Positions 48,969 through 61,935 of a stretch of 64,000 nucleotides of DNA are shown here, in pieces; the first letter of the stretch is position 1, and the number at the start of each line of letters is the position of its first letter. The notes beneath the pieces were generated by a model. It worked only from the letters and a program-made list of their open reading frames with translations, made no database searches and was not told the origin of the DNA. Source of the DNA: Symsagittifera roscoffensis (Eukaryota; Xenacoelomorpha; Acoela; Convolutidae); NCBI RefSeq assembly GCF_963678635.1, contig NC_087067.1:33392401-33456400 (forward strand). Reading direction: 5' to 3'. The position numbers and the translations under genes are program-made.

Positions 48969-50125
48969 TTTATTTAAAGCAAAAGTAATTCTTTTACTTT
49001 TATGCGCTAAGAGTTATTGCTGTTTAAAGTTCGGTGATGTCAAAAAGTTAAGCCTAATCGAGCGTGGTGCAAAAATATTCAATGGGTCAAATTTTGGCCA
49101 AAACAAAAAAAAACCGAATTTTTTTTTTGCAGTATCAATTTTGTGTACAATCAGCTGCTGATAGGTCAAAAATAATGGAGATAACTTTTGGGGTCTTTGA
49201 GTTATAGCCTTTTGAATTTCGGTGATGTCAAAAAAATAAGCCCAATCGAGCCTGGTGAATTGCGCTAACGGCCATAACTTGCCCAAAAGTTTTAAAATTT
49301 CCAAATTTTATTATTTGGATCACAAGATCATAGTCCAATCTTGGGGGACTGAGAAAATGAACCAATTTCGTCGTTCCAGCACAAAGTTATAAGCTTTTGA
49401 AATCTCGGTGATACCAAAAAGTTAAGCCTAATCGAGCGTGGTGCAAAAAATGAAATTTTCAAAATTTTTGTTTTTTTTTCGTTCAAAGTTCATTTGTTTC
49501 ATCTCGTTTCATAAATTTGAGCTCAGAAAAATTCCAACGAGCCCAAAACGACGTTTGTAGCTCAAGTGTACGTGGAGTAATCATCAGTTGAAAATTTGGG
49601 GGACCCGAATTTCGGCCATTTTGGAGAAAATCGGCCTAAAAGCTAACTTTTAAGTTAGTGCAATTTTTTTTCTTGTATTTTTCAAGAGAATTGGACTGCC
49701 CTCCGCTGTCGCAGAGTGCATTCAAAGAAAACTTATCAAATAGATTTGAATACTTACCTATTTAATAATTTATCACAACAATTAGGCTAAAAGCAACTGA
49801 CAGTATCCTGGCTGGTATTCAATCATATGCCACTTACAGTGGATGTGCGGCTATCATGCCATAGATGGTCATTCAAGGCACCTTGTACACGCTCCATAGG
49901 TTTTGACCAGCTGATTTGGCCATAAAACACATTTTGGCCAAAAAAATTCCAAACAATGTCAATTTTCAGTATTTTGTTTGAAATGCATAAATTATAACGT
50001 GAGCGTGCAAAATTTTACATGGTGTAAGAGCATATTTTTACTCTCGCGCGAGGGCGAGTGTTTTAAAAGTAATGTACATAGACATAAGCTAGTAAGGATA
50101 TAAATGAAAGCGGAGTAACTCAAAT

Positions 50126-50244
50126 GCCTACGACCATACCATGTTGAATGCACCGGTTCTCGTCCGATCACCGAAGTTAAGCAACATTGGGCCTGGTTAG
50201 TACTTGGATGGGAGACCGCCTGGGAACACCAGGTGTTGTAGGCT
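50126..50244 (+). rRNA. 5S rRNA: 5S rRNA gene, copy 40
   Basis: Consensus sequence. TATAAA at 50099-50104. The spacer is the longest in the window (1525 nt) through a block duplication and also lacks the CTAAC inverted repeat (near 51300). Confidence 0.98.
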
Positions 50245-50307
50245 TTTATTTAAAGCAAAAGTAATTCTTTTACTTTTATGCGCTAAGAGTTATTGCTGTT
50301 TAAAGTT

Positions 50308-51057
50308 CGGTGATGTCAAAAAGTTAAGCCTAATCGAGCGTGGTGCAAAAGTTTTCAATGGGTCAAAGTTTGGCCAAAACAAAAGAAAACCGAAAAATTT
50401 CTTTTGCAGTATCAATTTTGTGTACAATCAGCTGCTGATAGGTCAAAAATAATTGAGATAACTTTTGGGGTCTTTGAGTTATAGCATTTTGAATTTCGGT
50501 GATGTCAAAAAAATAAGCCCAATCGAGCCTGGTGAATTGCGCTAACGGCCATAACTTGCCTAAAAATTTTAAAATATCCAAATTTTATTATTTGGAACAC
50601 AAGATCATAGTCAAATCTTGGGGGACTGAGAAAATGAACCAATTTCGTCGGTCCAACACAAAGTTATAAGCTTTTGAAATCTCGGTGATACCAAAAAGTT
50701 AAGCCTAATCGAGCGTGGTGCAAAAATTTTCAATGGATCAAATTTTGGCCAAAACAAAAGAAAACCGAAAAATTTCTTTTGCAGTATCAATTTTGTGTAC
50801 AATCAGCTACTGATAGGTCAAAAATAATGGAGATAACTTTTGGGGTCTTTGAGTTATAGCCTTTTGAATTTCGGTGATGTCAAAAAAATAAGCCCAATCG
50901 AGCCTGGTGAATTGCGCTAACGGCCATAACTTGCCCAAAAATTTTAAAATTTCCAAATTTTATTATTTGGATCACAAGATCATAGTCAAATCTTGGGGGA
51001 CTGAGAAAATGAACCAATTTCGTCGGTCCAACACAAAGTTATAAGCTTTTGAAATCT
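50308..51057 (+). repeat. Duplication of spacer blocks 1-2 in unit 40
   Basis: CGGTGAT recurs at 50308, 50683 and 51058, 375 bases apart. The middle junction keeps block 3 sequence (GGTGATACC) and becomes block 1 only further on (AAAAATTTTCAATGG). The crossover therefore fell downstream of the one in unit 16, and the two duplications arose independently. Confidence 0.92.
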
Positions 51058-51769
51058 CGGTGATACCAAAAAGTTAAGCCTGATCGAGCGTGGTGCAAAA
51101 AATGAAATTTTCAAAATTTTTGTTTTTTTTTTCGTTAAAAGTTCATTTTTTTCATCTTGTTTCACAATTTTGAGCTCAGGAAAATTCCAACGGGCCCAAA
51201 ACGACGTTTGTAGCTCAAGTGTACGTGGAGTAATCATCAGTTGAAAATTTAGGGGGACCCGAATTTCGGCCATTTTGGACGAAAATCGGCCTAAAAGCTA
51301 AGTGCAATTTTTTTTCTTGCATTTTTCAAGAGAATTGGGCTGCCCTCCGCTGTCGCAGAGTGCATTCAAAGAAAACTTATCAAATAGATTTGAATACTTA
51401 CCTATTTAATAAGTTTATCACAACAATTAGGCTAAAAGCAACTGACAGTATCCTGGCTGGTATTCAATCATATGCCACTTACAGTGGATGTGTGGCTATC
51501 ATGCCATAGATGGTCATTCAAGGCACCTTGTACACGCTCCATAGGTTTTGACCAGCTGATTTGGCCATAAAACACATTGGGCCAAAAAAATTCCAAACAA
51601 TGTCAATTTTCAGTATTTTGTTTGAAATGCATAAATTATAACGTGAGCGTGCAAAAATTTACATGGTATAAGAGCATATTTTTACTCTCGCGCGAGGGCG
51701 AGTGTTTTAAAAGTAATGTACATAGACATAAGCTAGTAAGGATATAAATGAAAGCGGAGTAACTCAAAT

Positions 51770-51888
51770 GCCTACGACCATACCATGTTGAATGCACCGG
51801 TTCTCGTCCGATCACCGAAGTTAGGCAACATTGGGCCTGGTTAGTACTTGGATGGGAGACCGCCTGGGAACACCAGGTGTTGTAGGCT
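51770..51888 (+). rRNA. 5S rRNA: 5S rRNA gene, copy 41
   Basis: A55G in box A (AGTTAGGCAAC). TATAAA at 51743-51748. The terminator is five Ts followed by G. The inverted repeat after it is disrupted (GTAAATATTTTAC). Confidence 0.96.
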
Positions 51889-53051
51889 TTTTGTTTAAAG
51901 CAAAAGTAAATATTTTACTTTTATGCGCTAAGAGTTATTGCTGTTTAAATTTCGGTGATGTCAAAAAGTTAAGCCTAATCGAGCTTGGTGCAAAAATTTT
52001 CAATGGGTCAAATGTTGGCCAAAACAAAAGAAAACCGAATTTTTTTTTTGCAGTATCAATTTTGTGTACAATCAGCTGCTGATAGGTCAAAAATAATGGA
52101 GATAACTTTTGGGGTCTTTGAGTTATAGCCTTTTGAATTTCGGTGATGTCAAAAAAATAAGCCCAATCGAGCCTGGTGAATTGCGCGAACGGCCATAACT
52201 TGCCCAAAAATTTTAAAATTTCCAAATTTTATTATTTAGATCACAAGATCATAGTCCAATCTTGGGGGACTGAGAAAATGAACCAATTTCGTCGGTCCAA
52301 CACAAAGTTATAAGCTTTTGAAATCTCGGTGATACCAAAAAGTTAAGCCTAATCGAGCGTGATGCAAAAAATGAAATTTTCAAAATTTTTTTTGTTTTTT
52401 TTTTCGTTCAAAGTTCATTTTTTTCATCTTGTTTCGTAAATTTGAGCTTAGGACGATTCCAACGAGCCCAAAACAACGTTTGTAGCTCAAGTGTACGTGG
52501 AGTAATCATCAGTTGAAAATTTGGGGGGACCCGAATTTCGGCCATTTTGGACGAAAATCGGCCTAAAAGCTAACTTTTAAGTTAATGCAATTTTTTTTCT
52601 TGCATTTTTCAGAGAATTGGGCTGCCCTCCGCTGTCGCAGAGTGCATTTATAGAAAACTTATCAAATAGATTTGAAAACTTACCTATTTAATAAGTTTAT
52701 CACAACAATTAGGCTAAAAGCAACTGACAGTATCCTGGCTGGTATTCAATCATATGCCACTTACAGTGGATGTGCGGCTATCATGCCATAGATGGTCATT
52801 CAAGGCACCTTGTACACGCTCCATAGGTTTTGACCAGCTGATTTGGCCATAAAACACATTGGGCCAAAAAAATTCCAAACAATGTCAATTTTCAGTATTT
52901 TGTTTGAAATGCATAAATTATAACGTGAGCGTGCAAAATTTTACATGGTATAAGAGCATATTTTTACTCTCGCGCGAGGGCGAGTGTTTTAAAAGTAATG
53001 TACATAGACATAAGCTAGTAAGGATATAAATGAAAGCGGAGTAACTCAAAT

Positions 53052-53170
53052 GCCTACGACCATACCATGTTGAATGCACCGGTTCTCGTCCGATCACCGA
53101 AGTTAAGCAACATTGGGCCTGGTTAGTACTTGGATGGGAGACCGCCTGGGAACACCAGGTGCTGTAGGCT
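53052..53170 (+). rRNA. 5S rRNA: 5S rRNA gene, copy 42
   Basis: T111C, which replaces A8-U111 of helix I with A-C; also in copies 44 and 45. TATAAA at 53025-53030. Confidence 0.97.
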
Positions 53171-54330
53171 TTTATTTGAAGCAAAAGTAATTCTTTTACT
53201 TTTATGCGCTAAGAGTTATTGCTGTTTAAAGTTCGGTGATGTCAAAAAGTTAAGCCTAATCGAGCGTGGTGCAAAAATTTTCAATGGGTCAAATTTTGGC
53301 CAAAACAAAAGAAAACCGAAAATGTTTTTTTGCAGTATCAATTTTGTCTACAATCAGCTGCTGATAGGTCAAAAATAATGGAGATAACTTTTGGGGTCTT
53401 TGAGTTATAGCCTTTTGAATTTCGGTGATATCAAAAAAATAAGCCCAATCGAGCCTGGTGAATTGCGCGAACGGCCATAACTTGCCTAAAAATTTGAAAA
53501 TTTCCAAATTTTATTATTTGGATCACAAGATCATAGTCAAATCTTGGGAGACTGAGAAAATGAACCAATTTCGTCGGTCCAACACAAAGTTATAAGCTTT
53601 CGAAATCTCGGTGACACCAAAAAGTTAAGCCTAATCGAGCGTGGTGCAAAAAATTAAATTTTCAAAATTTTTGTTTTTTTTTCGTTCAAAGTTCATTTTT
53701 GTCATCTTGTTTCATTAATTTGAGCTCAGGAAAATTCCAACGAGCCCAACACGACGTTTGTAGCTCAAGTGTACGTGGAGTAATCATCAGTTGAAAATTT
53801 GGGGGGACCCGAATTTCGGCCATTTTGGACGAAAATCGGCCTAAAAGCTAACTTTTAAGTTAGTGCAATTTTTTTTCTTGCATTTTTCAAGAGAATTGGG
53901 CTGCCCTCCGCTGTCTCAGAGTGCATTCAAAGAAAACTTATCCAATAGATTTGAATACTTACCTATTTAATAAGTTTATCACAACAAGTAGGCTAAAAGC
54001 AACTGACAGTATCCTGGCTGGTATTCAATCATATGCCACTTACAGTCGATGTGCGGCTATCATGCCATAGATGGTCATTCAAGGCACCTTGTACACGCTC
54101 CATAGGTTTTGACCAGCTGATTTGGCCATAAAACACATTGGGCCAAAAAAATTCCAAACAATGTCAATTTTCAGTTTTTTGTTTGAAATGCATAAATTAT
54201 AACGTGAGCGTGCAAAATTTTACATGGTATAAGAGCATATTTTTACTTTCGCGCGAGGGCGAGTGTTTTAAAAGTAATGTACATAGACATAAGCTAGTAA
54301 GGATATAAATGAAAGCGGAGTAACTCAAAT

Positions 54331-54449
54331 GCCTACGACCATACCATGTTGAATGCACCGGTTCTCGTCCGATCACCGAAGTTAAGCAACATTGGGCCTG
54401 GTTAGTACTTGGATGGGAGACCGCCTGGGAACACCAGGTGTTGTAGGCT
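54331..54449 (+). rRNA. 5S rRNA: 5S rRNA gene, copy 43
   Basis: Consensus sequence. TATAAA at 54304-54309. The spacer is the shortest in the window (975 nt) because one internal block is missing. Confidence 0.98.
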
Positions 54450-54689
54450 TTTATTTAAAGCAAAAGTAATTCTTTTACTTTTATGCGCTAAGAGTTATTG
54501 CTGTTTAAAGTTCGGTGTTGTCAAAAAGTTAAGCCTAATCGAGCGTGGTGCAAAAATTTTCAATGGGTCAAAATTTGGCCAAAACAAAAGAAAACCGAAA
54601 AATTTCTTTTGCAGTATCAATTTTGTGTACAATCAACTGCTGATAGGTCAAAAATAATGGAGATAACTTTTGGGGTCTTTGAGTTATAG

Positions 54690-54715
54690 CCTTTTGAATC
54701 TCGGTGATACCAAAA
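54690..54715. other. Block 2/3 fusion junction in unit 43
   Basis: TTATAGCCTTTTGAA, typical of block 2, runs directly into TCTCGGTGATACC, typical of block 3. About 185 bases between are gone. This is the reciprocal type of product to the duplications in units 16 and 40, expected from recombination between adjacent blocks. Confidence 0.92.
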
Positions 54716-55424
54716 AGTTAAGCCTAATCGAGCGTGGTGCAAAAAATGAAATTTTCAAAATTTTTGTTTTTTTTTTCGTTCAAAGTTCATTTTTTTCATC
54801 TTGTTTCATAAATTTGAGCTCAGGACAATTCCAACGAGCCCAAAACGATGTTTGTAGCTCAAGTGTACGTGGAGTAATCATCAGTTGAAAATTTGGGGGG
54901 ACCCGAATTTCGGCCATTTTGGACGAAAATCGGCCTAAAAGCTAACTTTTAAGTTAGTGCAATTTTTTTTCTTGCATTTTTCAAGAGAATTGGGCTGCCC
55001 TCCGCTGTCGCAGAGTGCATTCAAAGAAAACTTATCAAATAGATTTGAATACTTACCTATTTAATAAGTTTATCACAACAATTAGGCTAAAAGCAACTGA
55101 CAGTATCCTGGCTGGTATTCAATCATATGCCACTTACAGTCGATGTGCGGCTATCATGCCATAGATGGTCATTCAAGGCACCTTGTACACGCTCAATAGG
55201 TTTTGACCAGCTGATTTGGCCATAAAACACATTGGGCCAAAAAAATTCCAAACAAGGTCAATTTTCAGTATTTTGTTTGAAATGCATAAATTATAACGTG
55301 AGCGTGCAAAATTTTACATGGTATAAGAGCATATTTTTACTCTCGCGCGAGGGCGAGTGGTTTAAAAGTAATGTACATAGAAATAAGCTTGTAAGGATAT
55401 AAATGAAAGCGGAGTAACTCAAAT

Positions 55425-55543
55425 GACTACGACCATACCATGTTGAAAGCACCGGTTCTCGTCCGATCACCGAAGTTAAGCAACATTGGGCCTGGTTAGT
55501 ACTTGGATGGGAGACCGCCTGGGAACACCAGGTGCTGTAGGCT
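55425..55543 (+). rRNA. 5S rRNA: 5S rRNA gene, copy 44
   Basis: Three substitutions, C2A and T111C in helix I and T24A, all shared with copy 45. C2A opposite G117 and A8 opposite C111 weaken helix I at two places. TATAAA at 55398-55403, with GCTTGTAAGG upstream. Confidence 0.95.
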
Positions 55544-56702
55544 TTTATTTAAAGCAAAAGTAAATCTTTTACTTTTATGCGCTAAGAGTTATTGCTGTTT
55601 AAAGTTCGGTGATGTCAAAAAGTTAAGCCTAATCGAGCGTGGTGCAAAAATTTTCAATGGGTCAAATTTTGGCCAAAACAAAAGAAAACCGAAAATGTTT
55701 TTTGCAGTATCAATTTTGTGTACAATCAGCTGCTGATAGGTCAAAAATAATGGAGATAACTTTTGGGGTCTTTGAGTTATAGCCTTTTGAATTTCGGTGA
55801 TTTCAAAAAAATAAGCCCAATCGAGCCTGGTGAATTGCGCGAACGGCCATAACTTGCCTAAAAATTTGAAATTTTCCAAATTTTATTATTTGGATCACAA
55901 GATCATAGTCAAATCTTGGGATACTGAGAAAATGAACCAATTTCGTTGGTCCAACACAAAGTTATAAGCTTTTGAAATCTCGGTGATACCAAAAAATTAA
56001 GCCTATTCGAGCGTGGTGCAAAAAATGAAATTTTCAAAATTTTTATTTTTTTTTCTTTCAAAGTTCATTTTTCTCATCTTGTTTCAAAAATTTGAGCTCA
56101 GGACGATTCCAACGAGCCCAACACGACGTTTGTAGCTCAAGTGTACGTGGAGTAATCATCAGTTGAAAATTTGGGGGGACCCGAATTTCGGCCATTTTGG
56201 ACGAAAATCGGCCTAAAAGCTAACTTTTAAGTTAGTGCAATTTTTTTTCTTGCATTTTTCAAGAGAATTGGGCTGCCCTCCGCTGTCTCAGAGTGCATTC
56301 AAAGAAAACTTATCAAATAGATTTGAATACTTACCTATTTAATAAGTTTATCACAACAAGTAGGCTAAAAGCAACTGACAGTATCCTAGCTGGTATTCAA
56401 TCATATGCCACTTACAGTGGATGTGCGGCTATCATGCCATAGATGGTCATTCAAGGCACCTTGTACACGCTCCATAGGTTTTGACCAGCTGATTTGGCCA
56501 TAAAACACATTGGGCCAAAAAAATTCCAAACAATGTCAATTTTCAGTTTTTTGTTTGAAATGCATAAATTATAACGTGAGCGTGGAAAATTTTACATGGT
56601 ATAAGAGCATATTTTTACTCTCGCGCGAGGGCGAGTGTTTTAAAAGTAATGTACATAGAAATAAGCTTGTAAGGATATAAATGAAAGCGGAGTAACTCAA
56701 AT

Positions 56703-56821
56703 GACTACGACCATACCATGTTGAAAGCACCGGTTCTCGTCCGATCACCGAAGTTAAGCAACATTGGGCCTGGTTAGTACTTGGATGGGAGACCGCCTGG
56801 GAACACCAGGTGCTGTAGGCT
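56703..56821 (+). rRNA. 5S rRNA: 5S rRNA gene, copy 45
   Basis: Same three substitutions as copy 44 (C2A, T24A, T111C) and a nearly identical spacer, so the two units are a recent tandem duplicate. TATAAA at 56676-56681. Confidence 0.95.
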
Positions 56822-57982
56822 TTTATTTAAAGCAAAAGTAATTCTTTTACTTTTATGCGCTAAGAGTTATTGCTGTTTAAAGTTCGGTGATGTCAAAAAG
56901 TTAAGCCTAATCGAGCGTGGTGCAAAAATTTTCAATGGGTCAAATTTTGGCCAAAACAAAAGAAAACCGAAAATGTTTTTTTGCAGTATCAATTTTGTGT
57001 ACAATCAGCTGCTGATAGGTCAAAAATAATGGAGATAACTTTTGGGGTCTTTGAGTTATAGCCTTTTGAATTTCGGTGATTTCAAAAAAATAAGCCCAAT
57101 CGAGCCTGGTGAATTGCGCGAACGGCCATAACTTGCCTAAAAATTTGAAATTTTCCAAATTTTATTATTTGGATCACAAGATCATAGTCAAATCTTGGGA
57201 TACTGAGAAAATGAACCAATTTCGTTGGTCCAACACAAAGTTATAAGCTTTTGAAATCTCGGTGATACCAAAAAATTAAGCCTATTCGAGCGTGGTGCAA
57301 AAAATGAAATTTTCAAAATTTTTATTTTTTCTTTCTTTCAAAGTTCATTTTTCTCATCTTGTTTCAAAAATTTGAGCTCAGGACAATTCCAACGAGCCCA
57401 ACACGACGTTTGTAGCTCAAGTGTACGTGGAGTAATCATCAGTTGAAAATTTGGGGGGACCCGAATTTCGGCCATTTTGGACGAAAATCGGCCTAAAAGC
57501 TAACTTTTAAGTTAGTGCAATTTTTTTTCTTGCATTTTTCAAGAGAATTGGGCTGCCCTCCGCTGTCTCAGAGTGCATTCAAAGAAAACTTATCAAATAG
57601 ATTTGAATACTTACCTATTTAATAAGTTTATCACAACAAGTAGGCTAAAAGCAACTGACAGTATCCTAGCTGGTATTCAATCATATGCCACTTACAGTGG
57701 ATGTGCGGCTATCATGCCATAGATGGTCATTCAAGGCACCTTGTACACGCTCCATAGGTTTTGACCAGCTGATTTGGCCATAAAACACATTGGGCCAAAA
57801 AAATTCCAAACAATGTCAATTTTCAGTTTTTTGTTTGAAATGCATAAATTATAACGTGAGCGTGCAAAATTTTACATGGTATAAGAGCATATTTTTACTT
57901 TCGCGCGAGGGCGAGTGTTTTAAAAGTAATGTACATAGACATAAGCTAGTAAGGATATAAATGAAAGCGGAGTAACTCAAAT

Positions 57983-58101
57983 GCCTACGACCATACCATG
58001 TTGAATGCACCGGTTCTCGTCCGATCACCGAAGTTAAGCAACATTGGGCCTGGTTAGTACTTGGATGGGAGACCGCCTGGGAACACCAGGTGTTGTAGGC
58101 T
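57983..58101 (+). rRNA. 5S rRNA: 5S rRNA gene, copy 46
   Basis: Consensus sequence. TATAAA at 57956-57961. The flank returns to the common form after the 44-45 pair. Confidence 0.98.
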
Positions 58102-59258
58102 TTTATTTAAAGCAAAAGTAATTCTTTTACTTTTATGCGCTAAGAGTTATTGCTGTTTAAATTTCGGTGATGTCAAAAAGTTAAGCCTAATCGAGCGTGG
58201 TGCAAAAATTTTCAATGGGTCAAATTTTGGCCAAAACAAAAGAAAATCGAAATTTTTTTTGCAGTATCAATTTTGTGTACAATCAGCTGCTGATAGGTCA
58301 AAAATAATGGAGATAACTTTTGGGGTCTTTGAGTTATAGCCTTTTGAATTTCGGTGATGTCAAAAAAATAAGCCCAATCGAGCCTGGTGAATTGCGCGAA
58401 CGGCCATAACTTGCCCAAAAATTTTAAAATTTCCAAATTTTATTATTTGGATCACAAGATCATAGTCAAATTGTGGGGGACTGAGAAAATGAACCAATTT
58501 CGTCGGTCCAACACAAAGTTATAAGCTTTTGAAATCTCGGTGATACCAAAAAGTTAAGCCTAATCGAGCGTGGTGCAAAAAATGAAATTTTCAAAATTTT
58601 TGTTTTTTTTTCGTTCAAAGTTCATTTTTTTCATCTTGTTTCATAAATTTGAGCTCAGGACAATTCCAACGAGCCCAAAACGGCGTTTGTAGCTCAAGTG
58701 TACGTGGAGTAATCATCAGTTGAAAATTTGGGGGGACCCGAATTTCGGCCATTTTGGACGAAAATCGGCCTAAAAGCTAACTTTTAAGTTAGTGCAATTT
58801 TTTTTCTTGCATTTTTCAAGAGAATTGGGCTGCCCTCCGCTGTCGCAGAGTGCATTCAAAGAAAACTTATCAAATCGATTTGAATACTTACCTATTTAAT
58901 AAGTTTATCACAACAATTAGGCTAAAAGCAACTGACAGTATCCTGGCTGGTATTCAATCATATGCCACTTACAGTGGATGTGCGGCTATCATGCCATAGA
59001 TGGTCATTCAAGGCACCTTGTACACGCTCCATTGGTTTTGACCAGCTGATTTGGCCATAAAACACATTGGGCCAAAAAATTCCAAACAATGTCAATTTTC
59101 AGTATTTTGTTTGAAATGCATAAATTATAACGTGAGCGTGCAAAATTTTACATGGTATAAGAGCATATTTTTACTCTCGCGCGAGGGCGAGTGTTTTAAA
59201 AGTAATGTACATAGACATAAGCTAGTAAGGATATAAATGAAAGCGGAGTAACTCAAAT

Positions 59259-59377
59259 GCCTACGACCATACCATGTTGAATGCACCGGTTCTCGTCCGA
59301 TCACCTAAGTTAAGCAACATTGGGCCTGGTTAGTACTTGGATGGGAGACCGCCTGGGAACACCAGGTGTTGTAGGCT
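59259..59377 (+). rRNA. 5S rRNA: 5S rRNA gene, copy 47
   Basis: One substitution, G48T, at the base of helix III beside box A. TATAAA at 59232-59237. Confidence 0.97.
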
Positions 59378-60537
59378 TTTATTTAAAGCAAAAGTAATTC
59401 TTTTACTTTTATGCGCTAAGAGTTATTGCTGTTTAAAGTTCGGTGATGTCAAAAAGTTTAGCCTAATCGAGCGTGGTGCAAAAATTTTCAATGGGTCAAA
59501 TTTTGGCCAAAACAAAAGAAAACCGAAATTTTTTTTTTGCAGTATCAATTTTGTGTACAATCAGCTGCTGATAGGTCAAAAATAATGGAGATAACTTTTG
59601 GGGTCTTTGAGTTATAGTCTTTTGAATTTCGGTGATGTCAAAAAAATAAGCCCAATCGAGCCTGGTGAATTGCGCGAACGGCCATAACTTGCCAAAAAAT
59701 TGTAAAATTTCCAAATTTTATTGTTTGGATCACAAGATCATAGTCAAATCTTGGGGGACTGAGAAAATGAACCAATTTCGTCGGTCCAACACAAAGTTAT
59801 AAGCTTTTGAAATCTCGGTGATACCAAAAAGTTAAGCCTAATCGAACGTGGTGCAAAAAATGAAATTTTCAAAATTTTTGTTTTTTTTTCGTTCAAAGTT
59901 CATTTTTTTCATCTCGTTTCATAAATTTGAGCTCAGGAAAATTCCAACGAGCCCAAAACGACGTTTGTAGCTCAAGTGTACGTGGAGTAATCATCAGTTG
60001 AAAATTTGGGAGGACCCGAATTTCGGCCATTTTGGACGAAAATCGGCCTAAAAGCTAACTTTTCAGTTAGTGCAATTTTTTTTCTTGCATTTTTCAAGAG
60101 AATTGGGCTGCCCTCCGCTGTCGCAGAGTGCATTCAAAGAAAACTTATCAAATAGATTTGAATACTTACCTATTTAATAAGTTTATCACAACAATTAGGC
60201 TAAAAGCAACTGACAGTATCCTGGCTGGTATTCAATCATATGCCACTTACAGTGGATGTGAGGCTATCATGCCATAGATGGTCATTCAAGGCACCTTGTA
60301 CACGCTCCATAGGTTTTGACCAGCTGATTTGGCCATAAAACACATTGGGCCAAAAAAATTCCAAACAAGGTCAATTTTCAGTATTTTGTTTGAAATGCAT
60401 AAATTATAACGTGAGCGTGCAAAATTTTACATGGTATAAGAGCATATTTTTACTCTCGCGCGAGGGCGAGTGTTTTAAAAGTAATGTACATAGACATAAG
60501 CTAGTAAGGATATAAATGAAAGCGGAGTAACTCAAAT

Positions 60538-60656
60538 GCCTACGACCATACCATGTTGAATGCACCGGTTCTCGTCCGATCACCGAAGTTAAGCAACATT
60601 GGGCCTGGTTAGTACTTGGATGGGAGACCGCCTAGGAACACCAGGTGTTGTAGGCT
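60538..60656 (+). rRNA. 5S rRNA: 5S rRNA gene, copy 48
   Basis: One substitution, G97A. TATAAA at 60511-60516. Units 47 and 48 share TATAGTCTTTTG and TGCCAAAAAATTGT in block 2. Confidence 0.97.
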
Positions 60657-61816
60657 TTTATTTAAAGCAAAAGTAATTCTTTTACTTTTATGCGCTAAGA
60701 GTTATTGCTGTTTAAAGTTCGGTGATGTCAAAAAGTTAAGCCTAATCGAGCGTGGTGCAAAAATTTTCAATGGGTCAAATTTTGGCCAAAACAAAAGAAA
60801 ACCGAAATTTTTTTTTGCAGAATCAATTTTGTGTACAATCAACTGCTGATAGGTCAAAAATAATGGAGATAACTTTTGGGGTCTTTGAGTTATAGTCTTT
60901 TGAATTTCGGTGATGTCAAAAAAATAAGCCCAATCGAGCCTGGTGAATTGCGCGAACGGCCATAACTTGCCAAAAAATTGTAAAATTTCCAAATTTTATT
61001 ATTTGGATCACAAGATCATAGTCAAATCTTGGGGGACTGAGAAAATGAACCAATTTCGTCGGTCCAACACAAAGTTATAAGCTTTTGAAATCTCGGTGAT
61101 ACCAAAAAGTTAAGCCTAATCGAACGTGGTGCAAAAAATGAAATTTTCAAAATTTTTGTTTTTTTTTTCGTTCAAAGTTCATTTTTTTCATCTCGTTTCA
61201 TAAATTTGAGCTCAGGACAATTCCAACGAGCCCAAAACGACGTTTGTAGCTCAAGTGTACGTGGAGTAATCATCAGTTGAAAATTTGGGGGGACCCGAAT
61301 TTCGGCCATTTTGGACGAAAATCGGCCTAAAAGCTAACTTTTCAGTTAGTGCAATTTTTTTTCTTGCATTTTTCAAGAGAATTGGGCTGCCCTCCGCTGT
61401 CGCAGAGTGCATTCAAAGAAAACTTATCAAATAGATTTGAATACTTACCTATTTAATAAGTTTATCACAACAATTAGGCTAAAAGCAACTGACAGTATCC
61501 TGGCTGGTATTCAATCATATGCCACTTACAGTGGATGTGAGGCTATCATGCCATAGATGGTCATTCAAGGCACCTTGTACACGCTCCATAGGTTTTGACC
61601 AGCTGATTTGGCCATAAAACACATTGGGCCAAAAAAATTCCAAACAAGGTCAATTTTCAGTATTTTGTTTGAAATGCATAAATTATAACGTGAGCGTGCA
61701 AAATTTTACATGGTATAAGAGCATATTTTTACTCTCGCGCGAGGGCGAGTGTTTTAAAAGTAATGTACATAGACATAAGCTAGTAAGGATATAAATGAAA
61801 GCGGAGTAACTCAAAT

Positions 61817-61935
61817 GCCTACGACCATACCATGTTGAATGCACCGGTTCTCGTCCGATCACCGAAGTTAAGCAACATTGGGCCTGGTTAGTACTTGGAT
61901 GGGAGACCGCCTGGGAACACCAGGTTTTGTAGGCT
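61817..61935 (+). rRNA. 5S rRNA: 5S rRNA gene, copy 49
   Basis: One substitution, G110T, at the inner end of helix I (C9 opposite U). TATAAA at 61790-61795. The stem-loop arm in its spacer reads CAAAAAGATTTG (near 62707), also in unit 50. Confidence 0.97.
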
